Source: Paracentrotus lividus (taxonomy: Eukaryota; Echinodermata; Echinoidea; Camarodonta; Echinidae). From it: DNA of 64,000 nt. The notes under the pieces were generated by a model. That model was not told the DNA's origin and made no database searches. It worked only from the letters and a program-made list of their open reading frames with translations. The stretch covers positions 9,083,342 to 9,147,341 of the forward strand of contig CALNVZ010003432.1 in NCBI GenBank assembly GCA_940671915.1, in the 5' to 3' direction. Below are positions 21,810 to 35,525 of the stretch, in pieces; position 1 is the first letter of the stretch, and every line of letters begins with the position of its first letter. A program made the translations under genes and the position numbers.

Positions 21810-24140
21810 CGAATATTTTCCAATAGGGCCTAGCCTAGACTATCTGCCGCCTTGGCCCGGGCGCGCCGAGCCGTTAGCTGCACAGTTCATACCGTGTACA
21901 TTGTAGGTGTGCAGTGGAGCGCAAAAGCCCATGATTTGACAAAAGAAGCATAGAAAAGAAATCAGTAAAAACGGACTCAAACTGTCTGTAATACTCAACG
22001 TAATATGGTTGTTAGTGAATGTACATTAACCTCATGCACGCAATCTAGATGATTGATGGACTTTGATTTTTCATCTAAAATAAGTAACGTTAAAAGATAT
22101 TTGAGTCTATTTGTCAAAGACTTTGTATTGTGGTGTGACCATAATGCGCGCAGAACCTTAGTTCACGCACGACGGATATCTCAAAAGTAATAAATATCGT
22201 GAAAATCTGATAGCACCATCAGAAAGAGAGACCAAAAATTGCTTAAGATCCAAACTTTCGTCACGCCACGGTATGGTGTGTATCGAATTGTGAAATTATT
22301 GACCAAACATCGGAAAATTGCGTGTCCTTTGCGAAAATTCAGAGATTTTTTACAAGGGTCTGGAAATCATCATTTTCCGAGTTAATGTCACAAAATTGTG
22401 AGATGATATTAATATCATCTTAATCTATGAAATTTTGACTTACATTTACTGTTATTCCCTTTCCTTAGACTGATGGAATTTCTTGATAAATCTTTGTCAA
22501 ACGCTCGTGCGGGAATTAAGGTCACACTGTTTTGTTGACTTTTTCAGCAGAATGCGCGATCGTTCGATCGACATAGAATTTTGAAATCGCGATATCGTCG
22601 AAACCCTTTGACCTAGTTCACTTCTTCATTCGGCGATTCGGAGTTTAGAATTTTGCTGTTCGTTTGGTATTGATAGTTTTCGTTGATTTTGTGTAAAACC
22701 TGAAATATTGTTGATTGAATGTCACATTTTGTATAATCTTTGAAATTTGCGCGAACTATGGTCTCCCCATCATACAATTTTATTTGTAGAGATTTAAACT
22801 AGTTTCAATACTTTCATCTACGAATAAACTATTTCATCTAGTTTAATCCTTTATTAAATTTGCCTTACTTTTTTATGCCTTGTATTTTGTTAAAAATTTG
22901 ACTCAAATTTCAACTTCATTTTGTTTTGACAATTACATCACATTATATTGTGCAATATTCTTTTTTTGTATTATCTTTTTTTATTAGAAAGAGAGAGAAA
23001 AAAAAAAATTCTCTGCTTCATATGCTTAGCTAGGAAACTCTAGGTCAATCTTTTAATAGTTAGCTAGTTAATTTAGTCAATAGTATCAAATGACATGATT
23101 TCTGGTATCAAGTTTGTCATACATCTTTCATATATTTTTTATTTGATTTGAGTTTATTGCCAATATTGGATTCTATGTATTAACAAAACAGATGATGTTG
23201 CATAATAATTCTCAATTATCTAGCTTAAAGACATTGAATAACACATATTAAATGTAAAAAAAGATCTCATTTCCTTACTTGAAAATGGTAATTTTTAAAA
23301 TACAAATCTGAAATAACTGGAAAAAAATAGCTGCCAATATTTGAAAATGATTGTAATCTTTTTCTAACGGTTGGTTCTTGTTACAGCCATTTCAATTTCC
23401 TGGATTTACCCCCTTTTTTTTATATGGTGTAAATCTGAGGAGTTATATGGGAAGTGTTTTTAAGTAAAAAATCTGAGCCAATGTTTGAAAACGATATTGA
23501 ATTAATGGTATCAAACGATAGCGAGTGATCGGTATAGTATCGGCCATTAATTTTAATTTTGCCAAGAATAAATAATCAAAATATCCGATTGTAACCTAAT
23601 GATAGCATTTCATTCAAAATTGTTGATAGTTTCAGAGTTTTTTAGTAGATATGAAGCTATCCCTGTACATACTTTTTATTTCATCTTGACTTGAATTTGT
23701 TTTAAATACTCTCAATGTTACAATTTGTCTTCAATGAAATTAGGAAATAAAGTCAGAAGCCAATATTGTAGAACTTGAAAATTTCAGCCTTTCGGCAATC
23801 AAAGACATATAATCCAATACATATGTAATGCATCGATCAAAATGAGAGACAAGTTGCAGATCAGATTCAGCAAAGGGTCAAGGTAATCGGTAACATTTAT
23901 GTCTAATTTTGGGGAAAGTATTTTTTTATTTTTCTGAATCTACAATGTTTCATGTGTGCTGAATAAAAAAAAATTGAGCAAAAAAGAAAAAGTGAAAGTA
24001 ATAAAAAAGGTATTAATTTGCTAATATCTTCGACTCTTTTTCTGGCGACTTGTCTCTCATTTTGATGTGATGTATCACATATGATTTGATATACATTTAT
24101 ACGCCTAATACCATATAAAGTTATTTAAAATCTTCTTCAT
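21810..24140. other. Intergenic AT-rich DNA, no gene seen
   Basis: I found no exon-like frame. A short CpG-containing stretch lies at 21,840-21,880 (GGCCCGGGCGCGCC). The rest is AT-rich with no structured repeats that I could recognise. Confidence 0.5.
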
Positions 24141-24149
24141 TCATGACAG

Positions 24150-24414
24150 AGATGTGAGGTGATTGATGTGGTTTCTGAGAACAATTGTGGAGGTCGTCCA
24201 GCCCCCGTCTAGCCACCACCCCACCCCTGGGATGCACCCCCAGGGTGGTGGGGTGATGGCATGGGATGGGGATACCCCGTCCCTAATCCCACCTGGTTCT
24301 GCCCTGTCGCCCTGGATCAGCCTCCAGAAAGAGCAGACCGTTAGGTGCAGCATGGGGCACAGAGGCAACCCAATCCTAAATAGCCCCTTCAAGAATGCCT
24401 TCGCTCAAGTCAGG
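24150..24414 (+). other. GC-rich candidate exon, unidentified
   Basis: A compositional island in very AT-rich DNA. A + strand frame from ATG 24163 runs 84 codons (ends GNPILNSPFKNAFAQVR), and a GTAGAT donor-like site follows CTCAAGTCAG at 24415. CATGACAG precedes it as a weak acceptor. It does not splice in frame to the second coding exon of the downstream gene. An overlapping minus frame of 83 codons exists, so strand is uncertain. It includes a hairpin (CCACCCCTGGGATG / CCCCCAGGGTGGTGGGG). Confidence 0.25.
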
Positions 24415-24419
24415 TAGAT

Positions 24420-26875
24420 CAATTTGCATAATTTTTGTTTTTTATTTTGAGCTCATCCGGCCCGATTTGGGTTTGTGCCACTATTTTGCAAAATCTATTA
24501 AAAAACCACCCAAAATTCTTATTTTTATTCATTGCTCTGTTCTTTTTTTTTTGTTTTTGTTTTTTTGTTTTTGTTTTTTTTTGTTGTTGGTTGTGTCAAC
24601 TGTTCAAATGACACAACAAGGACTGAATTGATGTTCAGTAATAAAGACATTATAAATCATTGTCGCATTGCCGGTCTACTCATCATCAGTAATCACAAAT
24701 TTCAATATAGTACTGGTAATTAACTGTCTTATATTTCTTGAAACTTTCCCATACCAGATATATTTTTAAAGATTTCTTCTGTATACATCCAATCCAAAGT
24801 TAGAATCCATCTCCTTTAATTTTAAAGTTAATAACAAAGTCATTCAAATAAATTGAGATTACATGAAAATATTAATCAAACTAATTAACCTACATGTACA
24901 TAAAATGTAGACTGTTGAGGATTTAGCTTTTGAAATTATTTTCCCAGGAAATTGGAAGTGGTTAATGCTGTATGTGATCCAATCGTGGTATATGACCTTT
25001 TTGTCACATGTTTCTCAAAGTGTCATAACCTTAGAATCCTATGCCTCCCTAGAAGCAATTAGAGAGCACTGTTCTGCTTTGTTAGGCATCTGTGACTCAA
25101 AATTCAATTTTTTCAGACAAGAGAGATGATGCGAAGACGATAGCTTCCAATAAAAAGAAGAAAAAAAAAGGAAAGTATGACATGAAGGATCATTAAATAT
25201 CAAACTCAAGATGTTGGTAGTCATGCGTGACATATTAACCATCTGTTTTATGCAGTCTTGTTTCAGACTTTTACTCCCATTCTCAGCCACACCTTAGTGT
25301 GAAATTAGTATTTAAATATAGGAAAGAATTTTGGTTCCACATCCGAACTATGCCGCTCTCTCCCTCTCTGCATTAAAAAAGATGATGATTTGTAGTTTGA
25401 AACGATCAGGTAACAATTTGTTGGCTGTTTTAGTGATCTTCAGATAAGATACCAGAATCTTTAAATACGAAAATTATGAATTCTCCTGGAATTACCCTAC
25501 TATATCCAATGGAGCTTTCTACAAGTTAGGTGAGTTTCTGAAATTAGAATGTAATTAATTAGAGATTGTTACTCCAGGGATAGATGGGAAATTTCACTGG
25601 ATTAATAATAATCCAGTAGTCATCACAGCTCTTTGCATTGCTTGTTATTTTTCTGTTGTGGGATATGTTGGTCAAAACAGTACATATGTGTTGAACATCA
25701 CTAAACGGCACAAAGATTTGAACAATCTGATTCATCATAGACTGCTCTTTCTGGTAGCCTGTTTCAATATTTAAATAACAACACATGACATTTAGGAGAG
25801 TTATACACCATGATCTGTTACCAGTACAAGTTGTCGTCAGCATATTGTTGCATTTGTGAAAGTGCTACTGCTCAATCCTGTGGAATTCTCATGATCTTGT
25901 GAACATTCATAATTTGTTATTTTCTCTTGGTACAATGAAAGTTACTTCCAATGAATGGATTTCATTAACCTGTCGAACTCTAAAAAGGTATTGTATTGAA
26001 TTGTTCATCATAATAATTTGTTGATATTTTCCCCTTTGTTTTAAATTTTCAACATTCAAATGGTTATTTTGTATTTTGTATCAATACTATATGCAAATTA
26101 AGTACCGTAGGCACATTCATTAAAAGCCTGTTCAATCATGTTCTTAACTCTTCAAATTTTTCCTTTTTTTCCAAACTGATGTTTTCTGCCTCAATCATTT
26201 TTTTAAATTTTAGTACTACATGTAGGTGACATGTTCTAGCTCTTAAACTTTAATCAAAGTCAACCATGGATTTTGTGTCAGTTCTTTGATATTTAACCCC
26301 TTTTTCATAAAAAAATATGGTGTATTTCTGCAGCTGAGGGTTATTGAGAAAAATATCTTAATACAGATTTAATAAAAAACTAAGGAAAAGAGTCCCTGTA
26401 TCTACATGTACCAGGATCCTGGACCAAGATATCTCTGGGAAGAACTTAATGAAGTTTGAACAAGATTTAGTGTGATAATATAATTGCTAGACAGTATTAC
26501 AGTGTAAGACCCATGGATAAAACCTCTCCCCACCAATGGCCTTCCGTACGTCATAGGAATTGTATTGTATTTTATTGTATTTATTCAGACTAGGGATGCA
26601 GAAAGGGGTTTGAAAAACCATGCACCCCTGAATGGGTAATCTTTTATGGAAAGTCGATCGAGCTTGTCACTCTAAAATGGGGTTCTCCGTTCTTTTTTTT
26701 TGTGTTGCCAAATCTTTATTACAACCAGATCAGCTCCACTGCATACCAACATTACTTTGCTGTATGTACAATGTACACCAATCTTATTATGATGAAGTAT
26801 ATGTAGAGCACTTTTGATCATGTACAGTTTCTATATAAGTAGCCCTACAGGTTAAGAGTGGGGGAAAGTGGTCTT
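24420..26875. other. Intergenic AT-rich DNA, no gene seen
   Basis: Low-complexity T/G runs near 24,540-24,590. No coding frame or clear repeat structure elsewhere. Confidence 0.5.
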
Positions 26876-26879
26876 TTAA

Positions 26880-27329
26880 AGGTAGTGTCAGCCTTTTGCA
26901 GACAAAAATATTAAATTTCTATATTTTGAGAGGATATAGTAGTATACTAATGACTAAATCATCCCACAACATGATTAAGCTCAAATGTGTATGTTTGTCA
27001 TTATATTGCGATTATCAAAATTCATTCCTATTTTTTCGAACCTCGAAAAATATACCGTATGGTGCGAACCGCTGACCGCTAGCGCAGAGAATAACGCACG
27101 CTGATGCGCCGTGTGTATATTGCTGTGTGCGGTCCGTGTCGCACGCGCTGTAATATCAACGATGTTGATGGAGAGCTGGTCAAGATTGGTAGTCAGATTT
27201 TCGTTTCGTATTACTGATCTAGGCAACCTATGACAGTAAGATTGAATAGACAGTATAGGTCGATCATATTCTACAGTTATGCCAAGTTGCATTAGTTTTC
27301 GCAATTTGTGAAAAAGGCTGATACTACCT
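26880..27329. mobile_element. TTAA-flanked MITE
   Basis: Inverted ends AGGTAGTGTCAGCCTTTT and AAAAGGCTGATACTACCT are each bordered by TTAA (26876-26879, 27330-27333). 450 bp; the middle is CpG-rich (GACCGCTAGCGCAGAG, GTCGCACGCGC) compared with its surroundings. The TTAA target is typical of piggyBac-type transposons, though the tip AGGTAG is not the usual CCC. Confidence 0.75.
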
Positions 27330-27334
27330 TTAAG

Positions 27335-28725
27335 CTCATTTTTTTAATGTAAAATGTATTGGTCTTGGCTCTTGGCAGAAATTAAATATTTGCAGCAACA
27401 TATCAAATCAGGTGGACAAATTCTTTTCATGAACATGTACATGTACATGTAGGCTTTATACATATGATGAGTTTTAGCAATTTAGCTGTTTGAGATCTGA
27501 TATAGCTCAATAAAACAAAGAAAAGTAACAAAAAAAAACTTACTGCAAGAATTACAACATCAATTGGCAAATACAAAAATTGCTGTTGATAACCTGCCTG
27601 GAGGATTGTCTAACGTAGCAACAAGTAGGGCCTAGTGTGTGAGAATTCCATTTTTTCATCCCTGGAGCCAGAGACTCTTGACAAAAAGTAACATTTAAAA
27701 AATTATATTTATTTATTTTAATTTTTTTCTCTTGGGTTACAACTCTGTCGGTGGATTAAATGCTTTAACCATCATATTAATCAGAAAAACAGTTCATTTA
27801 GTCAGTAGATCAAAGCACAGCCATTTATGGTCTTGGATATATAACATTTATAATATTTACACATGTAGACTTAAAGTAAGAAACACTCAAAGGAGAGACA
27901 AGTACTGAATAGAAGTAGAAGTACCAGTCTGTGGCTGGCTGACGTTGTTCCATCCTCAGACTTTTGAGAATGACATCATTCCTTATGAATGGGTTGGGAG
28001 GAAAGCAAATATTATTAAGCTCTTGTCCCAATATTGCATGAGAACCAAAAGTAGAATAAGTAGAGAGGATTCTTTACCTTTCTGTAAAGTAACAAACCTG
28101 GAACTGCCTACAATTTATACAGATTCGGAATTGAATTGAATTTGTACTATCTTAAATCAAATTAATTTACATTCACATACATTGTCTGATGTATAAACCA
28201 AAGAGATAGATCTGTAAATTATTATCCAAGTGATTGGTAAGGTGTGTTTGATTTGCTTTGGTGATGCAGTGTACGTACAATGTGAGCCAATATTGAACCA
28301 AGATCTTACTGGCGAGCAAAGGATGACTTGTAGAAAAGTATCAGGTTCTTTTTTTGGATAAACCAAGGACCCTTTTCCGATAGATTAATCACACTTGAGT
28401 GAACTGTATGGTCTGGACAGGTCTGGGGATGGACCTGTAGAAGCCTGGACCTATACATTAGGCCTATTCTTGCATAGAGATCTTAAAACCAGACCAAGGG
28501 TCTCTTTTGACATGCTTTGTGTGGAAACTCCCTTTTGTGAGGATTTAGATTTTCAGCTTAAATCAGATCGCTCTGTTTGAGAAGTTCCAAATTCACACAA
28601 GGCGACAGAACTTGAAAGATGGTCATAAATTATTGAAGTGAGATTGTTTTTATCTTGACTTCATCTTTGGTGTGGAATATTAATGAAGATACATGTCTTT
28701 TGAAGTTGTGAATAAAGGATTATAC
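27335..28725. other. Intergenic DNA upstream of the MUN-DEP gene
   Basis: No exon, TATA box or CpG island could be supported. The transcription start of the downstream gene is not identifiable. An ACATGTACATGTACATGT run lies at about 27,434. Confidence 0.5.
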
Positions 28726-28729
28726 TGTC

Positions 28730-31700
28730 ATGGATGTCCTTCGTCCAGGTAAGATGAACTGATGAGTATATATATTCTTGTTTACTAATTTGTATATTTT
28801 TTAAAATATTTATTATAGATCTACATTTAATTGAACTTAAAAACCTTTAATGTACATTGTACATTGTCAATATTGAACATCAACCAAAAAAGCAAAAACA
28901 TATTTACAAGTATATGATTTTCACTGAACTGATACATGTATACACCTCACATATATGTTTATTCCTAATATTCTAAAAAGGTATATAAAGTAATTATATG
29001 TAGTATCTCTGTAGTTTATTTTCAATAACAACCACCTGCAATTGCCAAGAAAACAAATCAGACTTCAATGTTTTGGATATATACTGTACAGTATGTACTA
29101 CATGCACACTACATGTTTTTGCTATCTGCTGTACATATTAAGCTTTAACGGGTCAATATGTTAAAGAATACAAAACCAAAAATAGTTTGTGAAACTTCAT
29201 CCACTCCCACTTCTATCACTTTCTTCTTAATGATGCATCTTTAATATGGGTAATTACATGGATTATTTTCAAGTACCTTTGAATGTTTTATTAACCCATT
29301 GCATGCCTGAAACTATAGGAAACAATTATATCTTCATTGTTCAGTTTATTTTTAAATGCCCACTTTCATTACTTTTGCAACAATTGATAGTTATTCCTCA
29401 AGACCTTAGGGTATAGTTAAAATGACAATTTCTTCAAAACCCTATGGTACTAAGGCAAAGGTACTAGATTTTTTTTGATTTTTTTTTTTTGCATCGGATC
29501 ATACATACATGTACATGTATTTATGACAATGTTGTATATCTTACAAAATTCTCGTTACCCGAAATACCCATACATCACGTACTACTAAATTTGTGTCAGA
29601 TAAACTAGAATTCCCCAAACAATGTTTCTCTTTTTCCCTCTTGACTTATGTATTCTAGGAAGTTTATATTTATTCAATAAATTATGTGTTTTTATGAGAG
29701 CCAAAAGCTCTTAACTAAGTTAATGCTGTATAACGTTTAAAAAAGTTTGGAAATAAGACTTTGAGCCTCATAACTTTGGGGATTTTCTTTTTAATCATTC
29801 TTGATTTTCAAACCATCGAAAGATCCATTTATTTCTATTTGTTATTACTTGTACCTTATTTGTAATCACAATGTCAAGGTACATTATATGAAATGGTATA
29901 GAATGAATGGGAGAGGTCTTCTAAAAGTTATCTAGGCTCAAAGTGGTGTTGCAATACCTTTTTGAGGGGTTTATATAGACTTGAACTTCAAAATATGAGT
30001 AAAATATAATAAACACAAACATTACTCCTATTGTCTGTGTAGCTGTATTGTTGACTAGTCTGCCACAATAAAAATTTTATGTTATCATGTGATCAAATTT
30101 TATCTGAAGTCATCCTCTTCGATATAAATTCAGTGGTGGATCCAGACGGGGGCAAAGGCGACACTCCCTCTATAATTTCAAAATCACTCATTGACAGTAT
30201 ATTTTAATATCAGAATATTTCGGCTGCCCTCTCTATTTTTTAACACAATTTTTGGATGTGCCCCCTAAAATTTCAAAATCCTGGATCTGCCACTGTAAAT
30301 TTGTATGTATATAGTCCAAACATGGTCCATCGTTCAAAGGTGATCTCTTTTCTTATCAGCCACCTTGTGATCTGATCTGGGGTTCTGCATTTGAAGAAGA
30401 TTTAAGAGATTCTGGTATAGTTTGCATCCAAAATTTGATTGAGACTTTTTGTCGTTTATCACAAGTTTGTGTTTGTGGACAGTTTTATGGAGATTGTGTC
30501 TGGGAGATGGTCAACAATTGTTACATCATTTCAAGGAAGAATATACATGAAGCTCAAGAATTTTGCAAAAGTCACACTCTATACATGTGCATGATAGGTG
30601 GTGGGTGGTTTCTTTGAGCACCTTGCGAAATATTGCTAGTTTTGCTTGAGGATTGAATTGAAGCTTAGAATGCTGATCTCGTGTTTGTGAAGTGGTCATG
30701 GATTGCTCAACAAGATGCTCTGTTCCACTTTCAGTAACCAATAATTCTAGGATTGGTCCAAAAATATTGAAGGCTGCTCGATCCTTCATAAAGTTTGATT
30801 GAAGTCTCCAGTTTTTATCTCTGGAGGTTGTGTCCACTCTGTAAAGCTTTTGATACTGGATATTTTAAAGAGATCAGAGGTTTTGAAGTACTGTTCATGT
30901 TAGTTTCAAGCATTGGTGTAGATTAACAGTTGCTTGCTGTTGTGTATGAATGATTGCTCTTGTGGAAATAAATCATATTTCGTGAGGATATTCACCAGGT
31001 TTTTTCAGCCATGATGGATTACAAGTATGATAGTCAGCCTCGATTGTAAGTAATCTCAACATTAAGAATGAAATGATTATACATGTACATCTGCAATTCA
31101 TTAGTCTTTTAAATTCTTGTAAATTTTACATCAGAATTTTACACTTGAAAATAGGTGTGATGTTTTTTCACATTAATTTTCATATGACTGATGGGGCTAC
31201 CCTGTATAAATAAAAACTAAATAAATAAATAAATAAATAAAACCATTTTCCTTTTCAATTCTCTCCTCTTTGCTGACCTTTATAGGTCTTTTTCTTATTT
31301 CCCTTTTCTATACTAGGTTTACACTCAATTGAAATTGCTTTTGATTGTTTCAGTCATCAAATCTATTTTTTAATTATGTTTTTTGTTTGTTTTTTATCTT
31401 TGTTTTTGTTTTTTAATTAATGACTTTATTTAAAATGTGTGATATGTACAATTCAGTCTTGGTACTGCATTTCAAATGAACTTTATTGAATTGAATGAAA
31501 ATTCTGGTTTTGTAACAATCTTTTTTATTCTTTCCCAGCATTATGATATCCTCAATTTCAATTTTTTTTCTTTTAATAACTGATGTTAAAGTATACCTTT
31601 GCAAAATTTTGCCAATGCTATGATATACAATAAAAATTGAATAATGAATACATGTTTCTTTTTTTTTCAAATTGAAATTTTGATGAAAAGAAGTATTTCA

Positions 31701-34700
31701 GAAATATTTGTAAATTCAATATAGTTTGTTTTGAAAATATTGGAGGATTGGCTACATTCATAAATAGAAAGGGCCGCAGAGCACACCATCCCCAAATTTC
31801 AACTCCATCCCTACCCCCGGGACTTGACCTGTTCAATGTTACAGACCCCCACCCCCCCCCCTAAAAAATAAAATAAAAATTAGACATCCTGCAATTCTTA
31901 ATACAGAAATAAAATTGCTTTCATTCAATAAACTATGGAGGCATCCATGTATGGTTGGTCTTGTTCAAATAAAAAGACATGGTGCATTTAATAACTAACT
32001 TTGATAATGCACTTTCTTGTTTTATGAGTGAGGCCAATGAATGGTCTAAAATCCCTAAAACACATGTCATATTTCACATGTCCCTATTATCACCATCGTT
32101 GTTGACTTTGTGGGGGAAAAAAGGCGCAATATTTGGAGTGGTGCTATTGCAGCCCATTAAACATGAACTTTAAAACCTGATTGTCTTTTTTAATAACAAC
32201 TCATAGATAGTAATTAAGCATACCCTAGCTTTCTATTAAAGTTCAAATAGAAAACAAATGATTAGGCAGTATTTCTGATAACCTTAATTCTTATCTTTTC
32301 ATTTATTTGGAGCGACATTCTTTAAGACTTTGTTAATATAATGTCTGAAATTGCCGTGGGATCATTGTTGTCTGCTTAATTGATATAATGATTTTTTTAA
32401 ACAGTGCTTTTCCCCAAAGGAAACTAAACAAATAATTTAAAATGCAAAACTGCACTCAAATCCATTTTGCATATACATGTACTTCACCAATTGAATTTAT
32501 CAGATGAATAAAATAGATTGTTTAACATTAACTTCTTGTCTATGGAGTCTATTGACATATAATAGTCAACAGGTTAAAATTTTAGAAGGTACGTTAACCC
32601 ACCACATATCCTACAACTTGTTATCATTTGAAATCAACATTGGTTGCCAACATACTAACTCATCTTATGGACATTTCTACCCCATAAAGTGTTGCACCCA
32701 CATCCCCCTCCTTAAAGTAGAAAAAAAAAAAATATCTCTGTGCAAAATTTGCACCCTTTTTTCATGGTGGGTGTGTGTGTTGGTGAGGGGAGTTGGAGAG
32801 GTGCAGTTTTTATTGTTACCAATATTGCAGTTATTCTAGTCAATTGTATAAATGTATGTTTATTTCAAACATAAAAGTGCTCTCTCATTTATTATGAATA
32901 TTTTGTTATACGGTGTATATATAGAATAATAAACCAATTGTAACCAATTGAAAGGTTGGCAGTACTTTCGAGGATCCTAATTCTATGCCTTTGTATCAAA
33001 GATAATTGTCTCTTTACCCAGGGTCATTCCATGGGGTTTGGGCAAAAAAAGTATGACATTTCAGCATAATAAATCAATACAAATAGCACAATATTTGTTA
33101 TTTGTAAGCTCTACACTTGTATCGAGGTCTAGAGTTTCTTGGAAATAATGTGCCATTTAGACTCCATTTGGTGAAATTATTGAACAAACATGAAACTTAT
33201 AAACCTACAGTATTTGTGCAACACATTCTGATAGTAGAATGTTTTGTCTTGATTTTATTATGTGTCAATACTTCTAATTTTCACTATATGTTTTTAAATG
33301 TCTTTCTTTTGCATCTGTGGAATTAAGTTGAATTGAAATTGAATTGAATAAAAATTGTTTGCCTCAATTTTGGCTTCATAAGAAAAACTCTGGAATTTCT
33401 AAATATCTTTTTAACATACTGTATTGCCTGTAGATATCATATGATCTCAGTTTGACTTATTGCATACCAAGATTTTAAAAATCAGAAATTTAACAGAAAA
33501 TGTAGTATTTATACCCAAAATAATTTCTATCATGGTTAATAGTAGACCTGCATTTCCTGTTTCCCATATTTGGTGAAAAAATTGAAACGTCAGAACTTCC
33601 TTCCTCCATATATTATGTGAAAGTGCCAGTTTTGATACCAGGAACCGGTAGTTCATTGAGGCACTTGTAGTATTGTTCCATTAAACTTTATTTTGCTTAT
33701 CCCCAAAATATAAATATTTGAATCAGTGATATTTACACAAAGTATTGTAAAACTATTACTTACAGAGTTTTATGAAACTCTTACTACATTTTCTAAATTT
33801 ATGAAATCCTGGAAAAGGGCAAAAATAAGTAAAGAGCGTAAACTTTGTATTTAAAAGATGCTTTCATAGATAGACTACATTGTATACTAGTTCCGTAACC
33901 AAGGAGGTACTGAGTACGCGAAGGACTATGAATATAAAAATCATACCAATATGTGACTCAGTCTACAATAGCGTTGTCAATGAGAAATCAAGATATTTGA
34001 CCAACTCTTTACAATTTCTACTTATCAGTATGCCAGACACAGTGAATATGTATGTTTTTGAATTATTATTAATAGCAATTTATGATATTTTTAATCTAAC
34101 AAAGCTTTTTTATAGTATTTTTTTAACTTCATTTTGTTTATTTTTTTTTCCAAGCTGGGAAAACCGTGTTGTGCAAGTATAATGTTTATTTCATATTTTA
34201 AGTGAGACTTTCAATAAATTTATTATCACTTTGATATTTTCAGATATTTACATTATTTGCATTATTTCACAAAAGGTACACATGTACATGAAATGTTTGC
34301 AAAAGTTAAATAACTTCTGTAAAAAATTTTTTGTAAAAATCCTGCTAATTAGAGCTGTAATTACCAGGCAATTTAATGTATAGTCACCCATATATAATTG
34401 GTGAGCAATTCATCAGAGTGTCGTTGTTCTTCTTTCTTCATATTTTGTTTTTCTTTCTCAGGTCTGTCGGGACAGTTGAGAAGATCGACTCTTACTTTCA
34501 GAAATATCAGTAAGTAATTTCTATGTATTTTCTGTTTAATGCCAAAAGGATTTTAACTCATAGATTATACAATAGAGTTAACACTCTTCTTGCACTCAAC
34601 ATACATTCTTCCTTAACCTGTTAAAGATGAACTAATTTTTATATAACACACAGTTCCAAGAGATATATGTACTCACAACTAGTCTGAAAGTGACACAGGT

Positions 34701-35525
34701 TTTAAGGGAAAGCCTTCTCAGTATCTCACACCATGTTGGCTCTTAAAATTTTTTAAAATATTAAAATAAATTCTTTCAATTTTTTGGGGAAAATCCAATG
34801 TGTAAGATATTACACATGGAGCTTTCTTACAAATGTTTTTTTCTACGTCATATCTATATTTATGATTAAGTATTTTTAGATATGATGCAGAAATATTTTT
34901 TTTTCAAGATATCTATTAAAGTCAATAACAGGTGTTCTTTAGGCCAAGCAAAATGGAACATGTACATGTACACATGCATCATATTCAGTGTATGTGAGCT
35001 GTCTGCTTAAAAAAAATAATTGCTGAATTTTTTTTTGGTCATACTTGTATGTGATCATCAACTCAGCAACAAGTACTACATGTAGAATTTTCATAATACC
35101 ATTTTTCAGAATTCGTCTTTAAATTTTTCAAATCGATATCCAGTTTATTCTATTTTTGGCCCTTGGCAACTCAATTAGAATTGACTGAAATGTTGTGCTA
35201 TACAAACAACTGTACCTGTAAAAGGCAATCTTTAATTTACTGTTTTGACTGATATACCAATCAACAGATTTGTAAATTTGAGATGTCTAGTCCTCAATTC
35301 AAGCATGATTCAAGGTTAACATCCGTTTCATTTTCCCCTCCATGCAGGATGGGGCACTACCAGGCCAATGCTGTGATGCCCCACCACACCCCACCCCCAG
35401 GCTCCACTATACCTGTTGTGAGAACAGACCCCCAAGATTCTGGAATAGAAGATCTCGTAGACACCATGCCCGGTTCACTCAGGGACAAGAGACAGCAGTT
35501 CAACAAGAACGTTCTCACTGATCAG
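28730..35525 (+). CDS. MUN-DEP gene, coding exons 1-4 (N terminus)
   Basis: Start chosen at ATG 28730: MDVLRP ends at donor GTAAGA, and the 37-nt exon 31009-31045 (CC ATG ATG GAT...) continues it in frame as AMMDYKYDSQPRL. Exon 34462-34509 adds SVGTVEKIDSYFQKYQ and exon 35348-35525 a proline-rich stretch (HHTPPPGSTIPVV) and RTDPQDSGIEDLVD. Skipping the second exon breaks the frame, which supports its inclusion. An alternative start is ATG 31011 with exon 1 untranslated. The N terminus looks disordered apart from a short amphipathic KIDSYFQKYQ. Confidence 0.65.

Noticed and set aside
28395-28580. 61-codon frame upstream of the MUN-DEP start (MSELYGLDRSGDG...)
   Set aside because: Ends in a stop before exon 1 and has no acceptor or donor linking it to the gene. 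At best 5' UTR.
28730-34509. Direct splice from exon 1 (28748) to 34462
   Set aside because: It gives an open frame (GLSGQLRRSTLTFRNI) but then the join to 35348 reads into a stop. Including 31009-31045 keeps the frame through all later exons.
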